Source of the DNA: a virus | IMG/VR virus record: IMGVR_UViG_3300031787_000485 | Span: 1-33,616 of that record | DNA length: 33,616 nt | Direction: 5' to 3' (one strand) | Part shown: piece by piece, positions 13,632 through 23,446 of the stretch | Layout of the letters: each line of letters begins with the position of its first letter | Numbering within the stretch: the first letter of the stretch is position 1 | Notes under the pieces: generated by a model | Database searches by the model: none | What the model was told of the DNA's origin: nothing | Seen by the model: the letters and a program-made list of their open reading frames with translations, nothing else | Made by a program: the position numbers and the translations under genes

Positions 13632-16600
13632 ATGTCAGAAGATAAAAAGCCTTGGGAACAATACAAAAGTGAATCACAAGATAAAAAGCCTTGGGAGCAA
13701 TATAGTGACGTAAAAAAAAAAGAGTCTACGGTATCAAATTCAGGCTCGGATCCAAAAAAATCTTTATCGGCTACTCAACCCAAGAAAGCGTCTGGGCAAT
13801 CGGGATCTTCGTCAAAGCCTGACGGGATATATGTATTCTCAGGTAGAAAGGATGCTACATACAAGAAGCAAGACGGAAATTGGTTCATTGACTTAAATGG
13901 ATCAGGTAAGTTTATTCCTATTGAAAAGAATAAGGAAGAAAGAATAAACATCCTTGAGAAATCATCTGAGCGCATATACAACTCTCCTTTTGAGGAGGTG
14001 AATGCTGAATATAAAAAAGCACCGGTTAAAACTGTAACAGCAAAACCTACAGACGAACAAACAGTTCAACAGAAAGCATTCAGTGAAGACTTCGTAGCAT
14101 TAGATAAGAATGATCCAATAGTTCTTGAGAAGGAAGCTAGAGATGAGCGTCTTGAAAAGACACTGTCTACCTTCAACGAGGAAGTTGTAGGTGCATTAAA
14201 TGAGACCGATTTCAAGAACAATATCAAGAAGGTTCTTCAAGAGAATCCGGAGACAGCTGATATGTTTGATATCGAAGAAACTGGAGTAGGATATAATGCC
14301 ATTCGAGTTCGCAATAAGTACACAGGTGAATTTAAGGATATTAACCTTAACAACTGGTCTGCTGAAAGAGATAAGGACGAGACTGAATTACTTAAGGCTT
14401 TCATTAAGGTAAACTCCAAGTTTTCTGATCTTAGTAAGATGAAGTCCAAGCTCTCCAATTTACAGCAGGAAAGAAAAGATATGTCCGGCATGGATGCTAT
14501 TGATGCTGACAAAGAGATCGCAAGACTGCGTGATGGTATCAAATTAGAGACAAAGCTTAGAAACAACTATGCCCTTGGCGACAAGTATATGGCAGCTGCA
14601 GTTTACGATGAGAACTCCATTAAGAACATGAATGCCAAGATCGGTAGAATCCAAGTTGACTCGATCGACATAAGAGAGCAACAAAAGAGTCTTGATGAGT
14701 GGAAGAATAAAGCTATGGAAGCTGTGGCTTCAGGTAAAATGTCTAAAGAGCAATTCGATACTGAATACTTACCTAGCATAGAGGCAGAACAGGACGCGAT
14801 CACTAAGAAAGCTTCAGGGATGATGAGTGAGATAAATACTGTCATGTCTGACTTTGATGATGCAGAGACTATTGCAGGATTAAATACTTTAACTCAGTCA
14901 GAGAGAGGTAACGTACTTACTGGTGCAGGGAAGTCTTTCATGCAAGGTGTTGAGTCTGTTGTTAGATATACATTCGAGAATACTTCAGGGCTCGATCCTA
15001 TAGAGAAGGGAACTATTGCAGATCAGCTATCAGCTGGTATTGTTACTGATGAGTACTTATCGTCAGCTGACAGAAACTCATTTGAGAGCGCGATATTTGG
15101 AATTACAAATAGTCTTGGATCTGCAGCAGCTGGGACACTTCTTGTCAGAAATCCAACTGCAGGACTATTTGCTTCTTCTTATATGAACATGAAGGATCAA
15201 ATGGTTGGACCTGAGTGGAATGATGTTCCTGAGTACGAGAAAATCTTGCTATCATCAACATATGGTATAGCGATATCTGCACTTGAGAAGTTCGGTTTAG
15301 ATCGAATGTTCTCTAAGACTCCAATAGGAAAGAATGCGATGAATTGGATTATGGCTAACACATTTAAGTCATTGCCAAAAGGTGCAACAAAAGAAGTTCT
15401 TGAAGGTACTATAAATGAGAATATAAAGTTAGCGATCAGCAGAGGTATACTTAATACTGCTGGAGGTATGTTGGTTGAGGGTGGAACTGAAGGACTTCAA
15501 GAGGCTGCTGACTACACAATTAAAGGTGTATATAACGAGATTAAAGGAAAGGATTTATTTGATACGCCAAAAACAATCGGTGAAGCTCTAAGTGGTATTG
15601 GTGAGGCGTCAAAACTCGGAATGATTGGAGGTGGAATGATGACTGGTATTACTCAAGCAGTAAACGTTCCGAAAGACATGATGACATCACAGCAGTTTGA
15701 TGTTGCCGTGAATGCTATTACTAATCAGAACTTAAAAGACATATTCAAGACTACATTAAAAGGTAAGGTTCTTTCAGGGGAAATAACAAAAGACGATGCG
15801 CTTAAGCAAGTTAATGCAATGCGATCTATGGAAGGAACTCTTGATAAGATACCTGACTTTATAGCTGCTGAGAAGAAGTATGACGCATTTAAATTAATTA
15901 GCGAAAGAGATCGTCTTGAGTCAGAGATTACTGGATACGAGCCTGAATTAGTTGTCGCACAGAAAGAAAGAATCAAAGAAATAAATACAGAACTACAAAA
16001 TATCAGTAAGAATGCCATTCAAGAGCAAACAACAAGTGAAGTACCTGTACAGCCAGAAGCCGGAGTTGGCGAAGAAGTGGTCGAAGGAGAATCCAAAGCA
16101 GAACCTCAAGTCGTTACCGAAGAAGGTCAAGAAGAAGTAGTTATTGATAAACCAACTATTGCGAAAAATGCAACGGTTGAACTTGACAGAGTTAAGGCTG
16201 TAGACCTTGAATCTGAGGACGGTGCTACATTTAATTTGGATGGAACTAAGTATGAAGGCGGTGGACTTATTGTTCCAGTCGCGAGCACTAATACAACTAT
16301 TGAAGAGGTAACTACTGAAATGATTGCTGACTTCGTTGAAGCTAACTCAAGTAAAATTGGAGACAAGAATACAGTTAAAGTTGGAATCTATAAGTTTCCT
16401 AATAGCAACAAGGTATCGATTGATCTAAATGTGGTAGCTCCAGAGTCATCTCGTGAGCAGGCTATTGAGTTCGGAAAGATGGCAGATCAGGAGTCATTAT
16501 TTGACTTATCTACATTTGAGAACGTAAAGACTGGTGGTACCGGATCAAATCCTACTACATTTACGGATGCACAATTTAAAGAGATTGCAAAAGCATTAAA

Positions 16601-19600
16601 TGAAGGACGTGTACCTAACGTATTTACGCAACAGGCTGTTACGCAAAACGAAGTAACGTTAGAAAACTTTACTGAACTTGAGGCTCAGGCAGCGCAGGAT
16701 AACAACAGTGAGCGCATCAAGACGTTAAGAGCTGCTCGAATGGTTACGAAAGCACTTAAGGGAGTAAAGGTATTCATCCATAACTCACCTGAAGAGTACC
16801 AGCAGGCATTAGCTAACGCATCAGGCGACTCAATTGATACTATCACGGCAGAGGAAACAGAAGGACGTTCGGCAGGTCAGTACGTCAATGGTGAAATCCA
16901 TATAGACGGTACGATCGGATCTGCTCGTACAGTATACCATGAAGCCTTCCATGACGCAATCCTTAAATCCGGGCTTGCTGTCGATATGGCTAAAGGTCTG
17001 TCTAAAATTATTTCAGATAAGAACTTGCGTTCTCAAATCAATGAGTTTATCAATCGTTACGATAACGCTGAACAGAATGAGGAGATGATTGCCGAACTTG
17101 GTGCGATCATGGCTGAAGCAGAGGTTGAACTGACGACTACTAAACTACAGCAATTCAAGCAGTTAATTAATAAGTTAGCTCAGAAGTTAGGTCTTCCAGC
17201 AATCCTTCCTGCAGCAGCAGACCGTCAGCAAGTTGTTGACTTTATTAACAGCATGTCTAAGAATTTACGGACAGGTAAAGCTGTTACTGAAGGCGTAACT
17301 ACCACAATAAAACCAGTAGGGCGTAAGTCAAGAAAAGTTTCCTTTAAAGGAAACTACGATCTATCTTTTGTACAAGAGTCTGATATTATTGATTTCAATT
17401 CATTAGTTGATGATATTGTAGCTAAAGATCAGAAGGTTTGGTTTTGGGTTGCAGATCAGCTTGGTAGAGGTTATTACTTTGATGAAATGCTAAACGGACA
17501 GCATTATTTGGATGCAGGACCGTCATACGCACTTGATCCTGAGAATAGATCTAAAGGTATTATCTGGGCTTCAGGTATGGCTAAAAAGTCTATCGAGAAG
17601 AATATAGCTAACAGTGATTACATCTTCATTATTTCAGGAAGCCCAGACAAGTCAAAGTTATTCAATAAATCTGTTACAGGACTAGTTAAGAATAGAATTG
17701 AGAAGAATATAACGTTCAAGAAATTCAAATCATCACTATTAAAAGCAAATCCACCAAAGGGATTAAGAGAGATACTTGAGGCGTACAATAGTTTTGAAGA
17801 TCTACTTATGGGTCCGGACAGAAAGAATTTCATGAATGAAGTAAACGTTCAGAGATCCAAAAAAGGAACTGAGGCTAGAGCATTACTTGAGAAATATGGT
17901 GCATTCATTAATGAGCAAGACTTAAGAGATGGATTCTTTGCTGATAACGGATTCGAGCAAGGAGATGTTATGTTGGTATTGAAGCCAACTGAGGTTGGTG
18001 GCAAGTCAGCTCACTCTACTTATGAGAGCGATATTCTTGGAGAAGTGGTTGGTGTTCCAGACATAGTTGTTAATTCATATGACTTAATGCCTGACGAGGT
18101 TGCTTCTAAGTTTAAGAACGAAATGAATAGAGCGCAACAGTCTCAGATTGTGGCACCTTACGGCTCAGGAGTAAAGAGTATTAAAAGACAAAAACAACTA
18201 TCACCTAAAGTAGCATCAAAACTTACTGAAGATGGTAACGGTAACTATGTATTCCAACATTGGAGTTCAGAGAAACGTGATGTAATCAAGCCCGGAACAG
18301 GTCAGAACAGGATTACTGGAAGAGATGAAGCAGCAGCATTAAGTGCTGTCGGTGGCATCGCTCAGTATTACACAATGAAGGATCAATCTGAAACTGGTAC
18401 TGGAAACGTGTTACATACCGTACTTATTCCAATGGATAAGGTATACGATGCGAATGAAGATCCGATGAACTTCGAATCAGAAGCTCGTAAGTTATTTGAC
18501 GAAGTACGTCCGGGTCAGGCATTCAATGAGGACTACAGAGTTGCATTTATAACTAAGGTAGCTAATCAGAACGGTTACGACATGACGGTAACTCCTTGGA
18601 GAAATACTGAACTGCGCGCTCAAACTACTTTGGAACTTACTCCTGAAAAGAAGAATGTAGATTTTAAGGAAAGACAGAAAGAAGGTTATAGCGTAGGTGA
18701 TGACGTAATTGTTTACGGATCAGAGGCTAAGATCACTGAAGTTGATGGTAATGTGCTTACATTTAAGGGTAGTAGTATGTCTGGATCGATTGACGTATCT
18801 AAGCAAGGACGGCTTATCCGTAAGAAACAAAAGTCTACAAGCAATCAAGCCGTAATTAAAGCCAAGGAGAAGTACGACCTGTCGATCAAGCGTGGTAACA
18901 GCACTGCTCAGGCAAGAGAGTCTGCGATCAATGACCTAAAGAAGAGTGACTGGTACAAGAATGCTGACGATATAAGCAGAGAGGATGCTGTAAGGGATTT
19001 AAGAAGTAAGTTAGGTCTTAAGGAAAAGAAGGCACCGTCTGTAGCTAAAATTACAGGTAAGCCTAAAGACAAGAAGGTGATTGTGAACGAACGTACTGCA
19101 AGAAATACTCAGCTTAGACTTGAGGCTAAAGCTGCTCGTGATTCACAGATGGACTTAAAGCAGAAGCAGCGCGCGTTAGTTGTGGCTATCAATCAGATGA
19201 AGCGTGGTGGACTTATAACAGCAAATCAGGCAGCAGCACTTGCAAAAAGACTGGCATACGTTAATGTAGACAACCCGATCATGGTTGAGCGATTCTTACA
19301 GTACGCAGACCGACTATTCGCTGATGCTGAGTACTACGCCAAACTGAATAACGCCCGGTCATTACAACGTAAGATAAAGGGTGCTATAAAAAATAATAAA
19401 CTTCAGGCAACAACTGTATCTACAGCGAAGGCATTCTCGAAGATCAACCCATCACTTGTTGAGAGCATTGATGAGTACATCGAGATGGCTGACAAAGTAA
19501 TGAACGCAGTTAAGCCTTCAAGACAGACGTCAGATTTAGCAGGTGATTTGAAGACTGCAATGGACTTCAATGAGGTTGGTGAGTACACTGACAGAGCTAT

Positions 19601-22600
19601 TGAGTTCGAGAATGAGTACAGAAAGAATGAATTACTGTCTATCTACAACGACTTAGCTGATGCAAAGGTCATCACTAAAGACATGACGATCGAGCAAATG
19701 AAAGACATTATTGCCGGACTTGATACTGATACTGACGCTAAGACTAAAATGACTCCGGAACAAAAGAAGGAGTTTATTATGAACTGGTTGAATGAGACAG
19801 TAAATACATACCGTCCTATCATTCAGTCAATACTAAAGGGTGTGGATCCGTTCACAGGTGAGTCAGTTACACTGACCGACAAGAAGCAGGAGATCATGCG
19901 CGAGTTCTTGAAGCTTGATGTTACACAGATGGACGTTCGTGACGCAATGGCTGTAGTTGAGGCTATGGATAACTTCATTACGAATAAAGTAACAGACGGA
20001 CTTGAGCCAATCATAAAGGATTATGTAGGTAAGCAAAATGTCAAGGCATTGAAAGACTCAGGGTTCACTACTAAGTCAATGCATACGTTCGGTAAAGAAA
20101 ATGCTAAAATGAACTTCGGTAAGTACTGGGTTAGGCAAATGATGTCATTAAAGACTGCTACTGACTTGGTATTTAGAGGCGTAAAGAACGCACAGAAGAT
20201 AACAAAGGATATGGGTCTTACTGCGTATGAGAATGGAGTTGCTCTTGCAAATAGACTATGGAATAACGACATCGATACATACTACAGTCTATTTGGAAAA
20301 CTAAAGGCAAACGGTGAAAACTTTATGACAGCTAAAAATATCTACGAGAGAGGTATGTACGCTGCATTAAAAAGAACCGTTGCAGGGGATCAGGAGGCTC
20401 AAGATGCTGAGCTTAAGCGAAAGATTAAGTTGATTAACGACAGTATTGCTACGTTGCTGGAGGGAGATTACAAGCAGAAGGAGATGGCTAAAATGTACAC
20501 CGAGGTGGCAGAGAAGTTAGGCATCAACGAGGAGGGAGTTACAATGCTTGACATTGACTCAAGAGTTGATCCTAATAATAGAAAGGCTGTTAATTGGTGG
20601 GTTCAGAAATGGGCTGACAACTATAACGAACTTGCGGACGTAAGTCAGAACGTGTATAACACCATCCTTGAGAGAGATATGTTCTATACGCCAGACAAGT
20701 TCTCTACTGTAACACAATCAAAAGAATCAGTTCAAGACGTTGTAGAGAACAACACCGGTGCGTTCGGGCAGTTTCTAGAGTACACATATAACAAGAAGTC
20801 AGGTGTACTAATGGCATCCAATAAAACGTCATCAATGGCTGAAGGTAGATTTATTGACCTTAACTTCGACATGAATAACTCCAAGTCACTGAAGGCTGCA
20901 TTTGTGGATATGAAGACTGCATCCGCTATCCGTCAGATTAGTGGGTTCCTAAAATCGAAAGATTGGAAGTCGGTAATGACAGATCGTAACGAAAGAGAAG
21001 TATTCCAAACTAAGGTGAATAACTACATCCTTCGAAGTAGAGGTAAGGCAACTGGTACAATAGAGAATGACTACTTCCAAGCCTTAGAAAAGGCTGGGCG
21101 TATTTGGGCTTCAATGGGTGCATCTAAGGTATTAGGTAGTCCACTGCAAGCTGCCAAGCAGACTATACCGGTAATGATTAACACCATCATAAATGCAGGA
21201 CGATTTGATGTTATTACTAGCAGAGAACAGAATGATTGGGTATCTAAGATTGGTAGAGGAATATCAAACAGAGGTCTTGAGTCTCAGTCAGGATTTGAGG
21301 ATGCTAACAAATTGTTAGAAGAAGCAGTAAATAGCAATAAAGCTGTTAAGATTTTAACATGGATCGATACACAAAATACAAGGGTTCTTAAGACATTCTT
21401 AGCTAAACCCGATGTATTTGTAGCTAGATCATCCTTTATCTCGTACTACAAGCAGTACATGAGTCAGGAAGGATTATCGACAGATATTGACTTCAGCCGT
21501 CCAGAAGATGCAAACCAAGACGCGTTAGACTATGCGCAGCGAATGGTTGACCGTCAGCAGAACGTATCTGATAACGACATGGCTGGTGAATTCATGGCAT
21601 CAAAGGATCCGCTTAGAAAATTAGTAAAGAACGTCGTGTTTCCATTTGCTTCATTTGCTATTAATCAGAAGTCTAGGATGTTTACTGACTTAGCTACACT
21701 AAGAAGAGAGGCGTCGTTAGAAGATAAGGTAGTTGCAATTAGATCTCTTGGCGGACTTCTCACTGAGATGATTACGTTTAGTCTTATCGCTTGGGGTATC
21801 AAGGCTGGAATTGTAGCTATAGCTGGTTCAATTGCTCCTGCAGCTCCTGCAGATGAAGAGGAAGAAGAAAAGCAATTCGACCGTCAACTTGGATATGTGT
21901 TTGGTAGATTCGCAACGGACGTATTGTCTCCTGCACCGATAGCTGACGAGTTGGTAGTTCCTGCAATAGATATGTTATGGGAGGAAATAAACTACAAAAT
22001 GAAGTCATCATCTAGCGAAATTGAGGATGCATTATCTGCCTATAATGAAGCTAGAGAAGAAAAAGGTCAGAGAGCTATTACTGGCAAGGAGGCTGAAAGA
22101 TGGAAAGATGCTAAGATTGAAGAGAAGAGATTTAAAATACTTAAGTATGACGCTGATGGAGTAGGAGGTGGTGTGTATGGAATAACGCTACAGAAGCTAA
22201 TAGAGTTAGGAGAATCTTACGACGTAGCATTCAATGGTGAGTACACTCAAGATTTCAATGGTAAGGAGCAAACAAAATACTTACTACCGGAAGACAGACA
22301 AATATTAAAGTCGTTATGGTATGGAAATGCAATGTATACATTCCTATGGGCACCGCCAGAGGTACCATCACTCAACAGACGAATAGAGAACAACATCAAG
22401 AAGTCAAGCTCTATATCCGAGAAGAAGTACGACACATATAACGAGGTGAAGGCTGAGAAGGGTAGAAATCTAAATAAGGTGGAAACGTTCTTGGTAAAGG
22501 AAATGGGAGGCACAAGATCGCAGTCTGGAACCGAGAGAGTACTTGAGGAGATCGAATGGATCGAAAAGAACGGAGGTCTACAAAATCAAAAACAGATGGA

Positions 22601-22676
22601 TAAATACATCGAGATATTTGAGAGAGACGGAAGTGTAGGAATGAGTGACCTACAGAAGATCCAAAAGTTGAAGTAA
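13632..22676 (+). CDS. Giant polyvalent internal virion protein with zinc metallopeptidase motif (3014 aa)
   Basis: It holds the gp16-like place, last and largest in the ejection operon. Visible parts in order: DKKPWEQY twice (residues 4-11, 17-24); coiled helices (about 110-420); Gly/Ala-rich hydrophobic helices (about 425-680) that may cross a membrane; an acidic Glu-rich linker (about 790-840); a zincin domain with YHEAFH (H1103, E1104, H1107) and NEEMIAE (1149-1155), where E1151 or E1155 may be the third zinc ligand; an unassigned block with WFWVADQLGRG and GPSYALDPENRSKG (about 1265-1310); a block starting FQHWSS (H1543) with YYTMKD near 1580 that may be an ADP-ribosyltransferase-like domain; long charged helices (about 1740-2500); a PLQAAKQ and FPFASFAINQK region (about 2503-2680); and a hydrophobic helix (about 2705-2735). 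It may be ejected to open the envelope or alter host proteins. I saw no DxDGD RNA polymerase motif and no lysozyme motif. Confidence 0.75.
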   Translation: MSEDKKPWEQYKSESQDKKPWEQYSDVKKKESTVSNSGSDPKKSLSATQPKKASGQSGSSSKPDGIYVFSGRKDATYKKQDGNWFIDLNGSGKFIPIEKNKEERINILEKSSERIYNSPFEEVNAEYKKAPVKTVTAKPTDEQTVQQKAFSEDFVALDKNDPIVLEKEARDERLEKTLSTFNEEVVGALNETDFKNNIKKVLQENPETADMFDIEETGVGYNAIRVRNKYTGEFKDINLNNWSAERDKDETELLKAFIKVNSKFSDLSKMKSKLSNLQQERKDMSGMDAIDADKEIARLRDGIKLETKLRNNYALGDKYMAAAVYDENSIKNMNAKIGRIQVDSIDIREQQKSLDEWKNKAMEAVASGKMSKEQFDTEYLPSIEAEQDAITKKASGMMSEINTVMSDFDDAETIAGLNTLTQSERGNVLTGAGKSFMQGVESVVRYTFENTSGLDPIEKGTIADQLSAGIVTDEYLSSADRNSFESAIFGITNSLGSAAAGTLLVRNPTAGLFASSYMNMKDQMVGPEWNDVPEYEKILLSSTYGIAISALEKFGLDRMFSKTPIGKNAMNWIMANTFKSLPKGATKEVLEGTINENIKLAISRGILNTAGGMLVEGGTEGLQEAADYTIKGVYNEIKGKDLFDTPKTIGEALSGIGEASKLGMIGGGMMTGITQAVNVPKDMMTSQQFDVAVNAITNQNLKDIFKTTLKGKVLSGEITKDDALKQVNAMRSMEGTLDKIPDFIAAEKKYDAFKLISERDRLESEITGYEPELVVAQKERIKEINTELQNISKNAIQEQTTSEVPVQPEAGVGEEVVEGESKAEPQVVTEEGQEEVVIDKPTIAKNATVELDRVKAVDLESEDGATFNLDGTKYEGGGLIVPVASTNTTIEEVTTEMIADFVEANSSKIGDKNTVKVGIYKFPNSNKVSIDLNVVAPESSREQAIEFGKMADQESLFDLSTFENVKTGGTGSNPTTFTDAQFKEIAKALNEGRVPNVFTQQAVTQNEVTLENFTELEAQAAQDNNSERIKTLRAARMVTKALKGVKVFIHNSPEEYQQALANASGDSIDTITAEETEGRSAGQYVNGEIHIDGTIGSARTVYHEAFHDAILKSGLAVDMAKGLSKIISDKNLRSQINEFINRYDNAEQNEEMIAELGAIMAEAEVELTTTKLQQFKQLINKLAQKLGLPAILPAAADRQQVVDFINSMSKNLRTGKAVTEGVTTTIKPVGRKSRKVSFKGNYDLSFVQESDIIDFNSLVDDIVAKDQKVWFWVADQLGRGYYFDEMLNGQHYLDAGPSYALDPENRSKGIIWASGMAKKSIEKNIANSDYIFIISGSPDKSKLFNKSVTGLVKNRIEKNITFKKFKSSLLKANPPKGLREILEAYNSFEDLLMGPDRKNFMNEVNVQRSKKGTEARALLEKYGAFINEQDLRDGFFADNGFEQGDVMLVLKPTEVGGKSAHSTYESDILGEVVGVPDIVVNSYDLMPDEVASKFKNEMNRAQQSQIVAPYGSGVKSIKRQKQLSPKVASKLTEDGNGNYVFQHWSSEKRDVIKPGTGQNRITGRDEAAALSAVGGIAQYYTMKDQSETGTGNVLHTVLIPMDKVYDANEDPMNFESEARKLFDEVRPGQAFNEDYRVAFITKVANQNGYDMTVTPWRNTELRAQTTLELTPEKKNVDFKERQKEGYSVGDDVIVYGSEAKITEVDGNVLTFKGSSMSGSIDVSKQGRLIRKKQKSTSNQAVIKAKEKYDLSIKRGNSTAQARESAINDLKKSDWYKNADDISREDAVRDLRSKLGLKEKKAPSVAKITGKPKDKKVIVNERTARNTQLRLEAKAARDSQMDLKQKQRALVVAINQMKRGGLITANQAAALAKRLAYVNVDNPIMVERFLQYADRLFADAEYYAKLNNARSLQRKIKGAIKNNKLQATTVSTAKAFSKINPSLVESIDEYIEMADKVMNAVKPSRQTSDLAGDLKTAMDFNEVGEYTDRAIEFENEYRKNELLSIYNDLADAKVITKDMTIEQMKDIIAGLDTDTDAKTKMTPEQKKEFIMNWLNETVNTYRPIIQSILKGVDPFTGESVTLTDKKQEIMREFLKLDVTQMDVRDAMAVVEAMDNFITNKVTDGLEPIIKDYVGKQNVKALKDSGFTTKSMHTFGKENAKMNFGKYWVRQMMSLKTATDLVFRGVKNAQKITKDMGLTAYENGVALANRLWNNDIDTYYSLFGKLKANGENFMTAKNIYERGMYAALKRTVAGDQEAQDAELKRKIKLINDSIATLLEGDYKQKEMAKMYTEVAEKLGINEEGVTMLDIDSRVDPNNRKAVNWWVQKWADNYNELADVSQNVYNTILERDMFYTPDKFSTVTQSKESVQDVVENNTGAFGQFLEYTYNKKSGVLMASNKTSSMAEGRFIDLNFDMNNSKSLKAAFVDMKTASAIRQISGFLKSKDWKSVMTDRNEREVFQTKVNNYILRSRGKATGTIENDYFQALEKAGRIWASMGASKVLGSPLQAAKQTIPVMINTIINAGRFDVITSREQNDWVSKIGRGISNRGLESQSGFEDANKLLEEAVNSNKAVKILTWIDTQNTRVLKTFLAKPDVFVARSSFISYYKQYMSQEGLSTDIDFSRPEDANQDALDYAQRMVDRQQNVSDNDMAGEFMASKDPLRKLVKNVVFPFASFAINQKSRMFTDLATLRREASLEDKVVAIRSLGGLLTEMITFSLIAWGIKAGIVAIAGSIAPAAPADEEEEEKQFDRQLGYVFGRFATDVLSPAPIADELVVPAIDMLWEEINYKMKSSSSEIEDALSAYNEAREEKGQRAITGKEAERWKDAKIEEKRFKILKYDADGVGGGVYGITLQKLIELGESYDVAFNGEYTQDFNGKEQTKYLLPEDRQILKSLWYGNAMYTFLWAPPEVPSLNRRIENNIKKSSSISEKKYDTYNEVKAEKGRNLNKVETFLVKEMGGTRSQSGTERVLEEIEWIEKNGGLQNQKQMDKYIEIFERDGSVGMSDLQKIQKLK
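13639..13703 (+). repeat. 39-nt tandem repeat encoding DKKPWEQY twice
   Basis: AAGATAAAAAGCCTTGGGA occurs at 13639-13657 and again at 13678-13696, a period of 39 nt or 13 codons at the very start of the giant gene. The shared reading continues to the codons for QY, with one synonymous change. Confidence 0.85.
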
Positions 22677-22683
22677 AAAATAA

Positions 22684-22705
22684 ACCCCAGATGGCAGTCT
22701 GGGGT
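22684..22705. terminator. Bidirectional terminator between convergent operons
   Basis: A perfect 8-bp stem (ACCCCAGA / TCTGGGGT) with a 6-nt loop lies between the stops of the giant + strand gene and the - strand endonuclease gene. Toward the - strand it runs into a good T-rich tract (complement of 22675-22683); toward the + strand the tail is a weaker TTCTTCATTT. It can stop both transcription units. Confidence 0.8.
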
Positions 22706-22736
22706 TCTTCATTTGATAACGTATGGTAAACGTTAA

Positions 22737-23444
22737 TTATGCAAATATGAATTTTGTTTTATTTTTTATATTACCAACAAGCATTGCCCTTAAATTGTTT
22801 GGGTTTACGTTGTTATATATTGACGCATCATTTACGTTGTAATAGAATATACCAGATTCAATATCTAAAACAATTCTAGACCTAGTATTATTAAATCCAG
22901 AGAATTTTTCAATTAAGGAATTCTTGAGCATGAGCTTAGTCTCATCAGACATCTTTCTTCCATGTTTATGTTTCCCTGACTTTATTTTTGATTCATTTAT
23001 TTTAGCGATCCATTCTGACGTAAAAACTCTTCCTTTCATTTTTTTAGACATATACACCTTCTCTTCATCTGTCTTACTTACCCCATACATAGGATTCTTA
23101 GATCCTATTTTGGATTCGGATAATTTTTTAGACGTTTCCTTAGAGATAATTCTCGGTGTTTTATCTGTCTCTGTCAGCATTGAATTTAAACCATTTGGAG
23201 CTAATGAACTATAATAATCCTGCCAGTACCTTTCTCTTACGTTCATGTCTTCAAATCGGCATTCTTCTATAATTTCAAATAAGTGATTGTCTACGCCATA
23301 TTTTTTGAGTGAATTCAACAATACTAATTGTGTTTGACAACTCATTCTCTTGTACTGTTTTAGTCTCTTGTCGAAATTCCTACTCTGACCAATATATATT
23401 TTATTGGACGGTGATTTTATCATATATATAACACACTTATGCAT
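22737..23444 (-). CDS. GIY-YIG homing endonuclease with NUMOD-type DNA-binding repeats (235 aa)
   Basis: The N-terminal nuclease domain (1-90) has the GIY equivalent VIY (5-7), YIG (17-19), a conserved Arg at R27 and the catalytic Glu candidate E71 in RERYWQDYY. Two NUMOD3-like repeats follow (about 103-122 with SKIGSKNPMYG, and about 130-165 with KKMKGR, SKIKSGKHKHGRKMSDETK). An IENR1/NUMOD1-like segment (about 188-235) has SGIFYYNVNDAS. This is the usual plan of free-standing T4 Seg-like and intron-type GIY-YIG enzymes: cleave DNA near a target gene and spread by repair. It sits at the very end of the replication unit, 2 nt after the stop of the phosphoesterase gene, and is visibly more AT-rich than its neighbours, which fits recent insertion. 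No intron or interon boundary is visible in the neighbouring gene, so it looks free-standing. Confidence 0.85.
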   Translation of the reverse strand: MHKCVIYMIKSPSNKIYIGQSRNFDKRLKQYKRMSCQTQLVLLNSLKKYGVDNHLFEIIEECRFEDMNVRERYWQDYYSSLAPNGLNSMLTETDKTPRIISKETSKKLSESKIGSKNPMYGVSKTDEEKVYMSKKMKGRVFTSEWIAKINESKIKSGKHKHGRKMSDETKLMLKNSLIEKFSGFNNTRSRIVLDIESGIFYYNVNDASIYNNVNPNNLRAMLVGNIKNKTKFIFA

Positions 23445-23446
23445 TA

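Noticed and set aside
13632-22676. Giant protein as a virion-packaged RNA polymerase, as in crAss-like phages
   Set aside because: I found no DxDGD catalytic motif; the only DADG-like match (near the C-terminus) lacks the pattern, while a zincin HExxH motif is present.
22711-22736. Second small inverted repeat (AACGT...ACGTT) after the convergent terminator
   Set aside because: The stem is only 5 bp, there is no T-tract, and the stronger hairpin at 22684-22705 explains termination.
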